From positions 1 to 8,022 of the forward strand of contig DPRZ01000231.1 in assembly GCA_003538525.1 (NCBI GenBank): a stretch of DNA of 8,022 bases, in the 5' to 3' direction. A program made the position numbers and the translations under genes. Position 1 is the first letter of the stretch. Each line of letters opens with the position of its first letter. The notes below the pieces were generated by a model. The model searched no databases and was not told the DNA's origin. It saw only the letters and a list, made by a program, of their open reading frames with translations. Shown here piece after piece: positions 1 to 5,502 of the stretch. Origin of the DNA: Neisseriales bacterium. GTDB lineage: Bacteria; Pseudomonadota; Gammaproteobacteria; Burkholderiales; UBA11063.

Positions 1-14
1 AGTGGAGTGATTTT
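1..14. repeat. Left arm of inverted repeat flanking a possible invertible segment
   Basis: AGTGGAGTGATTTT here is the exact reverse complement of 151-164. The match begins at the first base of the window, so the arm probably continues to the left and 14 bp is a minimum length. On the minus strand the arm encodes NHST within the frame that starts at base 24. Confidence 0.85.
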
Positions 15-24
15 GATTCTTCAT
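1..24 (-). CDS. Partial 5' end of a leftward gene starting MKNQNHST
   Basis: On the minus strand an ATG at 24-22 is preceded by an AAAAGGAA ribosome binding site (AAGGA at 34-30) with a 5-base spacer. The frame reads MKNQNHST and is still open at the window edge, so only eight codons are visible and the product cannot be named. The last four visible codons lie in the left arm of the inverted repeat, and the same four residues are encoded in the right arm at 153-164 on the other strand. The good ribosome binding site supports a true start; the short visible length limits confidence. Confidence 0.4.
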
Positions 25-150
25 ATTTTTCCTTTTATATCAATTCATGTTCTAATTATTCTGAACTCTACAAATAAGCACAGATTCAAATTTTATACTT
101 AGGTCGCAATTCTAACAGTTCAATTAATTCAGATTAACAGCATATATGCA

Positions 151-164
151 AAAATCACTCCACT
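151..164. repeat. Right arm of inverted repeat
   Basis: AAAATCACTCCACT is the exact reverse complement of bases 1-14. On the plus strand it encodes NHST in a frame that stays open to a stop at 258-260. One base inward (150 against 15) the match ends, so the inner boundary of the repeat is sharp. Confidence 0.85.
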
Positions 165-260
165 TTAGGAATAGTGCAAAAATTACAGGCAAAACAATTA
201 AATATCAACAAAGAAGCATTTAATCAGCTCAATTTACAAGAAATTTACCAACTAATCTAA
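153..260 (+). pseudogene. Startless small ORF body, possible silent partner of the inversion segment
   Basis: This plus-strand frame is open from 138 and reads NHST, then LGIVQKLQAKQLNINKEAF and a short tail ending EIYQLI before a TAA at 258-260. It has no convincing start: upstream in frame there is a stop at 135-137, and the internal GTG at 174 has AGGA only about 3 bases before it. The composition (Lys, Gln, Asn, Leu, alternating polar and hydrophobic) looks like a helical protein end rather than random AT-rich DNA. Inverting 1-164 would supply a start codon and ribosome binding site in frame. It may instead be the remnant of an inverted duplicate of the gene entering from the left. I do not recognise a family. 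Confidence 0.35.
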
Positions 261-369
261 TTGCACCAATTTATATTAATTAACTTTTACTACTACTAAG
301 TAGCATAGTTATAAGCAAAGTATGCGAAAATAACGACCATAAAAAATAATAATAGTTTTGAGGAAAAAA
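261..369 (+). promoter_or_regulatory. Upstream region of the LysR gene
   Basis: The stretch holds no terminator-like hairpin with a T-run, so transcription from upstream could reach the LysR gene. The best promoter guess is weak: TTTACT at 286-291 and TATAAG at 310-315, 18 bases apart. A small dyad, CTACT-A-AGTAG, lies at 293-303 inside that spacer and could be an autoregulatory site. The ribosome binding site GAGG at 360-363, six A residues before ATG 370, is clear. Confidence 0.35.
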
Positions 370-1323
370 ATGTTTGATAATATTGTCATATTTACGCAAT
401 TAGTTGAAATTGGCAGCTTCAACAAAACCGCAGATCATCTAAACATGGCTACATCAACTTTGACTCGCAAGGTTCAAGAATTAGAGACTTATTTCAATAA
501 ACTATTACTAATACGAGATACCAGAAATCTCAAGCTAACGCCAGACGGTGAATTGTTATACCAGAATTTCAAAGGGTTACGCCTACAATTAAGTAATTTT
601 TTTGAAACAATTAATCCAACCAACAAGCTCAGCAATGGTCAAATAAGTATTGTATTACCTGTTATTGTCTCATTAGAGCTAATTAGTCCATATATCAATT
701 ATTTCACATCCATAAATCCAAACATAAAACTCAATTTATTCTTTCATCATAATGGTGGTTATGATAATCATAGTAGGATGGATTTAACTATAACATCTCA
801 TTCGGTAAAAAATAAACTCGATAGCCAACACGTTGAAAGATTTTTGCGAAGCGAGCTAATACAACTTTATTGTACTCCAGAATATGCCAGAAAAAACGGT
901 CTTCCTTTATCAGTAGAACAAATGCAAAACCATAATTTGGTTGGTGGAATCGATGTTAACAATATCGTTATGAACCATGTAACCTTTACCCATAAATATA
1001 CTCATGACACAATAATGCATGATAGTACTAAAGACTTCATTAAATGCAATAACTTGGCTAATGCCCTTGAAATAGGGCTTTGTGGCAATCATATTTTTCC
1101 ATGTTGGAATTATTTGTGCGAAAAGAAAGTTCAAAAAGGTGAACTAATTCCAGTTTTATCCGAATACTATGTTTATCAATCAGATTTTTATTTAACTTCG
1201 CGCAAATCTCTGCGGATTGAAGAAAAGATTGTCATTGATTTTATTTATCGTTGCATGAACAGAAGTATTGCAATTGATATGTTAAATTCTGAGCAGCAAG
1301 CAACTCTAAATGCGCAGGAATAA
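370..1323 (+). CDS. LysR-type transcriptional regulator
   Basis: This 317-residue protein has the usual LysR length and layout. Residues 1-60 form the winged helix-turn-helix: FTQLVEIGSFNKTADHLN, then a recognition helix around STLTRKVQELE, then the wing ending in the typical LKLTPDGELLY. A linker helix follows to about residue 85, and residues 90-300 are the effector-binding domain (start ISIVLPVIVSLELISPYI; LYCTPEYARKNG near 167-178). The start is ATG 370, because GAGG at 360-363 lies six bases upstream; an in-frame TTG at 358 overlaps that site and is unlikely. It acts as a DNA-binding regulator in the cytoplasm, and its effector cannot be told from sequence. It has no divergently transcribed partner of the usual kind; upstream is the inverted-repeat segment. 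It ends at a strong terminator. Confidence 0.93.
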   Translation: MFDNIVIFTQLVEIGSFNKTADHLNMATSTLTRKVQELETYFNKLLLIRDTRNLKLTPDGELLYQNFKGLRLQLSNFFETINPTNKLSNGQISIVLPVIVSLELISPYINYFTSINPNIKLNLFFHHNGGYDNHSRMDLTITSHSVKNKLDSQHVERFLRSELIQLYCTPEYARKNGLPLSVEQMQNHNLVGGIDVNNIVMNHVTFTHKYTHDTIMHDSTKDFIKCNNLANALEIGLCGNHIFPCWNYLCEKKVQKGELIPVLSEYYVYQSDFYLTSRKSLRIEEKIVIDFIYRCMNRSIAIDMLNSEQQATLNAQE

Positions 1324-1363
1324 GTATGAATTTACCATGGCTAGAGACATGATAATCCGCAAT

Positions 1364-1396
1364 AAAAATGCCTAGAATTTAATCCTAGGCATTTTT
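1364..1396. terminator. Bidirectional rho-independent terminator between the LysR gene and coq7
   Basis: A perfect 12-bp stem, AAAAATGCCTAG (1364-1375) with CTAGGCATTTTT (1385-1396), encloses a 9-base loop. It is flanked by A-runs and T-runs in both directions, so it can terminate the LysR gene (stop 1323) and the convergent coq7 (stop 1486). Confidence 0.9.
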
Positions 1397-1485
1397 AATT
1401 TCATAGCGCCATATATCATAGCTTATATGAAAATAACCGCTATTCAAGTTTAATTAGATGCAACATAATTGTCATATGAATCAGC

Positions 1486-2106
1486 TTAAATCCGATAAGC
1501 CGCACCAGTCATTACTTTTGAAGTCGCTTGCATGGTTTTAACCACGATTGCAGGCAATTCAGCAGCACCAAAATCATGTGCCATGTGCGCATGTTTAATT
1601 TCATCTTCTTTCATTTGCTGTAAAATTGCTTGACTTTTATTATCATGTGGCGGTAATTTTTCTAAATGCTCACTTAAGTGGTTCTCAACTTGTTTTTCAG
1701 TTTCTTCCAAAAAGCCTAGACTCCATTTATCACCCAAAACACCCGCGGTAATTCCAATTGCCAAGCTACCTGCATAAAATAACGGATTTAATAAACTTGT
1801 TTTGCCACCCAACTCATGAATGCGTTGCTCCGTCCATGCCAAATGCTCAATTTCTTCATAAGCCGCATGTTCAAAGGCTTGCTTATATGAATTATCACGA
1901 GCGGTAATTGCTTGCCCTTGGTAGAGCCCCTGCGCACAAATTTCACCGCAATGATTGATCCGCATTAAGCCAATAATATGCTTACGCTCTGCATCACTAA
2001 ACTCACCATCCTGAATTTGTTCATCGGGATGTGCACGCGTGGATAATGGTTTGTGAAATAAATTCTTAAGTACTTTATCAAACTCAACAACTAAACGATC
2101 TAACAT
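1486..2106 (-). CDS. coq7: 5-demethoxyubiquinol hydroxylase (Coq7, diiron)
   Basis: Coq7 catalyses the late hydroxylation of 2-polyprenyl-3-methyl-6-methoxy-1,4-benzoquinol in ubiquinone biosynthesis, as a peripheral membrane diiron protein. The 206-residue length is normal for the proteobacterial form. The diiron ligands are all present: E55 in LMRINHCGEICAQ, E85 and H88 in AYEEIEHLA, E137 in FLEETEKQVENHL, and E169 and H172 in KEDEIKHAH. The spacing E55-E85-E137 matches that known for the family. The hydrophobic central segment, about residues 108-130, is typical of its membrane association. The start ATG at 2104-2106 has GAGGA at 2115-2111 upstream with a 4-base spacer. It stands alone, convergent with the LysR gene and divergent from ppa. 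Presence of coq7 implies aerobic ubiquinone synthesis. Confidence 0.97.
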   Translation of the reverse strand: MLDRLVVEFDKVLKNLFHKPLSTRAHPDEQIQDGEFSDAERKHIIGLMRINHCGEICAQGLYQGQAITARDNSYKQAFEHAAYEEIEHLAWTEQRIHELGGKTSLLNPLFYAGSLAIGITAGVLGDKWSLGFLEETEKQVENHLSEHLEKLPPHDNKSQAILQQMKEDEIKHAHMAHDFGAAELPAIVVKTMQATSKVMTGAAYRI

Positions 2107-2115
2107 AATATCCTC

Positions 2116-2192
2116 AACCTTTATTTGCGTTAATTGGTCATTACAATGTATAATTATACAGCTTAAAATTATTTAAATGTGTCTTAATTGTT
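2116..2192. promoter_or_regulatory. Divergent coq7/ppa promoter region with palindromic -10
   Basis: The 12-bp palindrome GTATAATTATAC (2148-2159) provides TATAAT on both strands: 2149-2154 for ppa and 2158-2153 for coq7. For ppa a TTGCGT at 2125-2130 lies 18 bases upstream as a modest -35. For coq7 the -35 is poor (CACATT at 2181-2176). The two promoters would overlap and could compete for polymerase. Confidence 0.6.
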
Positions 2193-2203
2193 AGGAGTTC
2201 AGA

Positions 2204-2725
2204 ATGGATTTAAAAAAAATTAGTGTTGGAACAGGCGAAGAGTTTAATGTAGTTATTGAAATTCCAGCTGGTGCGGTTCCTGTAAAATATGAAATGGATA
2301 AAGAAGCTGGTGCATTATTTGTGGATCGCTTCATTAGTACAGCAATGTCTTACCCTGCAAACTATGGTTTTATTCCAAATACGCTATCTGAAGATAGCGA
2401 TCCTGCTGACGTTGTGGTGATTACACCATATCCAATTACCCATGGCGCAATTGTAAAATGTCGTCCATTAGGCGTGTTACGCATGGAAGATGAAAGCGGC
2501 GTGGATGCTAAAATTATTGCAGTTCCAACCAAAAAAGTTTGCCCATTCTATGCCGATGTTGAAACAGTTGAAGATTTACCTGAGTTACAAATTCAACAAA
2601 TCGTGCATTTCTTTGAAAATTACAAAAAACTCGAAAAAGGTAAATGGGTTAAATTATCTGGAATTGATGATAAAGCCGCAGCAATTAAAGAAGTTGAAGA
2701 TTCGATTGAACGTTATGAAAAATAA
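2204..2725 (+). CDS. ppa: Inorganic pyrophosphatase, family I
   Basis: The enzyme hydrolyses pyrophosphate to two phosphates in the cytoplasm, pulling biosynthetic reactions forward. At 173 residues it has the usual length of bacterial family I enzymes. Active-site residues are all visible: E20, K28, R42, Y54 in ANYGFIPNT, the DSDPAD signature with D64, D66 and D69, then D96, E97, D101 and K103, and Y140-K141 in HFFENYKK. The start is ATG 2204 with AGGAG at 2193-2197, six bases upstream. It is monocistronic, running from a divergent promoter shared with coq7 to a strong terminator just after the stop. Nothing suggests truncation or altered catalysis. Confidence 0.98.
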   Translation: MDLKKISVGTGEEFNVVIEIPAGAVPVKYEMDKEAGALFVDRFISTAMSYPANYGFIPNTLSEDSDPADVVVITPYPITHGAIVKCRPLGVLRMEDESGVDAKIIAVPTKKVCPFYADVETVEDLPELQIQQIVHFFENYKKLEKGKWVKLSGIDDKAAAIKEVEDSIERYEK

Positions 2726-2742
2726 CAGTGCTTTGAATTAGT

Positions 2743-2769
2743 AAAAGGTGTCATTACGACACCTTTTTT
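2743..2769 (+). terminator. Rho-independent terminator of ppa
   Basis: A 10-bp stem, AAAAGGTGTC (2743-2752) with GACACCTTTT (2758-2767), has the 5-base loop ATTAC and runs into six T residues. On the minus strand it ends in TTTT, so it may also stop transcripts of the convergent GH19-like gene, whose stop lies about 60 bases away. No other terminator is visible for that gene. Confidence 0.92.
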
Positions 2770-2830
2770 CATGCAATACCATGTAAAAATTATAGACGTT
2801 TATTCCATAAAATTTCTACTTAGCGCTAAA

Positions 2831-4144
2831 TTACTTACAATATTCATAAATTTGATCATTACACTGCAAACTGTTATAAGTTTGACCATACAACTCATAC
2901 GGAACTGCTGTCATAGTCATACCAAATTTAGCCAGAAAAAACTGATAGTAAGCCTTACGCCCAGTGCCATCTTCGTTGATGTAATTATTACAACCGCCAT
3001 TCACCATCATCGTTGAAATAGCAATATCATGACAAGCAGCTTTAGGTGAATCAGAAATAATACTGTGTAATGTTGGTAGGCCATAACCATTCACACGATA
3101 CATCCAATACCACAACCCGCCTTCCCAAGCCAAAACACCATCTTGCAAATATTGCTTAACAAAATCTTGTAAATTTCTGCTAGTTACAACTGGTGTATTC
3201 GCAAAACTTTGACTATACCAACCAAAGAATTTAGTCATACTATCCCCAGTTAATTGCAAATTACCCATTCCAATCCAATAACCAGGATCTATCGTCTGAT
3301 TCATGAATTGCCATTGGAAGCCACTTAAAGTATTTCCCCAACTCGCAACTACTAACGGATTGAGTAATTTAGTGGCAACATCTTTGTATTGAGGCAAAGA
3401 AGCAATAATCTCAGGGATGCCTGGAAACATAATTGATATCGGCGAAGTATTTAGCATATATTCACCATCACCATCAAAAACATAACCAGTATAAACATTA
3501 CTTGGTGTTGTTGAATCAACTGCCACGACATATGAAGATTTTGGATAATATCCAGTCTTATAACTACTTAAACCAAGATTAGCACAATTGCGACCTTGCG
3601 TTCCAGCGCGATCCGTCGGATTAGCAGAATAATCATAACAAGCATTGGGACCTAAGGCACCATTTTCATAACGGAAATAAAGTCCATCGTTTTGATTCTT
3701 CATTCCAGGTATCATCCCCGTGGTTTCTTGTGCCAAGGTAGCCAAGAAATTGGCAAATTCTTTGAGATTAATCGTATAGTCACTACTGCGTAAGAATGTG
3801 TAATTACTACCAAACTTGGTGCGCATGGCCTGATCAGCCGCGATAAAATTAGCATAAGAAAAATAACTACCTTTTTGAACGCTACACCCGACTACATACA
3901 TTTCTTTCTGTGCTTGAGTTGCATCGCTCGGTAAACTAGTCTGGCAAAATTTGTCTAACGCCATACTAGAACTAAATAATATATTATTCCAATAAATTTC
4001 AGCTGTTTGCCCATGATTACCTGCAATGCATTCCAAAATAGCTTGTGGACCTTGTGGATTTTGACTAGCACAATCTAGCGCATAAACTAAATTACTTGCC
4101 CCCAAAAGCGCAAAACCAAGTGCACTATAAGTTAATTTTTTCAT
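2831..4144 (-). CDS. Secreted GH19-like glycoside hydrolase (chitinase or peptidoglycan hydrolase)
   Basis: Of 437 residues, the first 22 form a Sec signal peptide cleaved after YA. The rest shows the glycoside hydrolase family 19 motifs in order: FANFLATLAQETTG with catalytic acid E140; LYFRYENG with catalytic base E160, 20 residues on; YWIGMGNLQLTG (290-300), matching the family's YYGRGPIQLT; GLWYWM (343-348), matching ALWFWM; AACHDI (369-374), matching PSCHDV; and MVNGGCN (380-386), matching INGG. The family cleaves beta-1,4 GlcNAc polymers, and some members act as lysozyme-like endolysins. Odd points are about 130 residues between E160 and the GMGNLQ motif, well above the usual distance, and loss of the Arg and Pro of GRGP. 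The ATG at 4144 has only a weak purine-rich site (GGGATGG), and the lipoprotein stop is 12 bases upstream, so the two are cotranscribed. The substrate is not known. Confidence 0.82.
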   Translation of the reverse strand: MKKLTYSALGFALLGASNLVYALDCASQNPQGPQAILECIAGNHGQTAEIYWNNILFSSSMALDKFCQTSLPSDATQAQKEMYVVGCSVQKGSYFSYANFIAADQAMRTKFGSNYTFLRSSDYTINLKEFANFLATLAQETTGMIPGMKNQNDGLYFRYENGALGPNACYDYSANPTDRAGTQGRNCANLGLSSYKTGYYPKSSYVVAVDSTTPSNVYTGYVFDGDGEYMLNTSPISIMFPGIPEIIASLPQYKDVATKLLNPLVVASWGNTLSGFQWQFMNQTIDPGYWIGMGNLQLTGDSMTKFFGWYSQSFANTPVVTSRNLQDFVKQYLQDGVLAWEGGLWYWMYRVNGYGLPTLHSIISDSPKAACHDIAISTMMVNGGCNNYINEDGTGRKAYYQFFLAKFGMTMTAVPYELYGQTYNSLQCNDQIYEYCK

Positions 4145-4156
4145 TTATCCATCCCG

Positions 4157-5335
4157 TTAGTTAAAAAATGTCCACACTCGATTAGTTCCACGTTGATCTT
4201 GCCCTGATACATAAAGTTTATTGGTAGAAGAATCAACGGTTACGACGCCAATACTACTACTGCTCGGTACATCTAACTTAGCCCACGATTCAATCTGCAG
4301 ATTGTAACTCCAAACCTGACCATTAAAATCATTATCCACACCACCCACAATAATATAGCCAGAATTACCCTCAGGCATATAACTCAGCGAGCTAATCGTG
4401 TAACCAGGAAAGGCTAAATCTTGCAATTTGCTACCATTATATTGCCAAACATGAGTCACCGAGAGTTGATCTTGACCGCTAATGTAAATCGACCCAGCGT
4501 TATTACTGGTCATACCATTAATCATTGAAAACTGCACACCTGAGGATTCAATTTTATTAAAGGCTAAATTTGGATCAGATTCTTTGTAATTCCAAGTCCA
4601 AACATGACTCCCCTCAGATGGTCGCACGTCATCATAGTAACCAATCCCCGCTACATAAATTTTACCTAAACCATCACTGGTGACATAACTCAGTGCGCCA
4701 GCATCATGATTAATACTATGCGCAATTTCATTATCATTTGCATCATACAGAAATACACTTCCATAATGTGCCCAACCAAAGCCTGGTGACGGAATTGCGA
4801 ATGACGATGAGGATAATATGCCTAAATTAGATACGTCTAAGCCAAGCCCAATCCCATTGGTTGAATTAAAAGTCAACCACGTTCCAGTTGCAGCAGGCAG
4901 TTTCATTACATTCGCCCGCGTTGGGTTGATGGTTAAATTTTGTGGAACCACAAAAGTTCCATATAAGTTATTATTGCTATCAAATTCAAGGGCTGAAATA
5001 GATTGAACATTTGACAATCCTGAGCTCGTAAAATTCCCACACGAGCTTACAGCATTTCTACAAAGAATTAGTATTGGCTGCATACTGGTATTGGTTCCTG
5101 CTATTGCCAATTGATTATTATATGCTGTCATAAAATTGACAAAACCAAGTTCACTACCACTACCAAAACTTTGCACCGAATATTGCTTCCAAGTACCTTG
5201 TGGTGCAACTGGTATTGGCGTGGATACAGGCGTTGGTTCATTATTTTCAGATGAGCTACCCTGACAAGCAACTAACCCCAGGGCCAAAGTGAGCAGTACA
5301 AATATGTTTCGTATTTTAGGTTGTTGTTTTAACAT
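4157..5335 (-). CDS. Beta-propeller lipoprotein
   Basis: A 392-residue lipoprotein: MLKQQPKIRNIF, a hydrophobic stretch, and lipobox LVAC with C24, followed by Gln, which favours the outer membrane in proteobacteria. A Ser/Pro/Thr-rich linker (25-46) precedes a body made of about seven degenerate repeats of 37-57 residues. The repeats run roughly 48-104, 105-157, 158-207, 208-262, 263-308, 309-355 and 356-392. The last four share the pattern YVSGxDxxxxxxVW, with VW at 245, 296, 341 and 387; SGQDQ occurs twice. This is what a seven-bladed propeller of Kelch or similar type would show, usually a binding scaffold. The ATG at 5335 is preferred, because AAGGA at 5345-5341 is 5 bases away; the ATG at 5338 would be only 2 bases away. 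It overlaps no neighbour and leads the GH19-like gene by 12 bases. The ligand is unknown. Confidence 0.85.
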   Translation of the reverse strand: MLKQQPKIRNIFVLLTLALGLVACQGSSSENNEPTPVSTPIPVAPQGTWKQYSVQSFGSGSELGFVNFMTAYNNQLAIAGTNTSMQPILILCRNAVSSCGNFTSSGLSNVQSISALEFDSNNNLYGTFVVPQNLTINPTRANVMKLPAATGTWLTFNSTNGIGLGLDVSNLGILSSSSFAIPSPGFGWAHYGSVFLYDANDNEIAHSINHDAGALSYVTSDGLGKIYVAGIGYYDDVRPSEGSHVWTWNYKESDPNLAFNKIESSGVQFSMINGMTSNNAGSIYISGQDQLSVTHVWQYNGSKLQDLAFPGYTISSLSYMPEGNSGYIIVGGVDNDFNGQVWSYNLQIESWAKLDVPSSSSIGVVTVDSSTNKLYVSGQDQRGTNRVWTFFN

Positions 5336-5502
5336 CATGTTCCTTTTTGTAAAAATTCAACTACATCACAACTTTAACGAACTCAACTAATTCGAAAGCG
5401 CGTGTAGTTAAATTGTGTCGAATAAATTACCTTAATCGGCTAAAACAGCACTCATTAATCACCAAGACAGCCACCAGCTGCTGCCCTAGCGACCAAATTA
5501 AA
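5336..5502. other. Gap between the two lipoprotein genes, no clear signal
   Basis: On the minus strand this stretch follows the stop of the 707-residue lipoprotein gene. It has no hairpin followed by a T-run and no convincing -10/-35 pair. The GC-rich run at 5469-5484 is an imperfect palindrome centred on CAGCTG. Read-through from the upstream gene into the propeller gene is possible but not shown. The AAGGA site for the propeller gene lies at 5345-5341. Confidence 0.4.

Larger units (their letters stand above)
1..164. other. Candidate invertible promoter/start-codon segment bounded by inverted repeats
   Basis: The segment is bounded by perfect 14-bp inverted repeats and contains an AT-rich stretch plus a ribosome binding site and ATG that face left. 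If it is reversed on paper, the ATG and MKNQ codons join in frame, through the repeat-encoded NHST, to the open frame at 165-260. That gives a 39-residue ORF on the plus strand. A weak leftward -10-like TATAAA lies at 97-92, without a convincing -35. A perfect 10-bp palindrome, GCATATATGC (140-149), abuts the right arm. No recombinase gene is in the window. Alternatives are a MITE-like element or an inverted duplication of a gene start. Confidence 0.4.

Noticed and set aside
1..102. Plus-strand open frames at the left edge (ending at 77 and 102)
   Set aside because: They are short, hydrophobic or aromatic, and open by chance in AT-rich DNA; the opposite strand has a ribosome binding site and ATG in the same place.
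358..369. TTG start for the LysR gene giving four extra residues
   Set aside because: The TTG overlaps the GAGG ribosome binding site, and the ATG at 370 has ideal spacing.
2820..2829. TTAGCGCTAA palindrome after the GH19-like gene as a terminator
   Set aside because: It is too short, has no loop and lacks a T-run; the ppa terminator nearby is a better candidate for both genes.
2771..3016. Plus-strand ORF of 81 codons
   Set aside because: It lies mostly antisense to the GH19-like gene, with no ribosome binding site and no protein-like motif.
5469..5484. GC-rich imperfect palindrome as a terminator between the lipoprotein genes
   Set aside because: The pairing is broken and no T-run follows on the minus strand.
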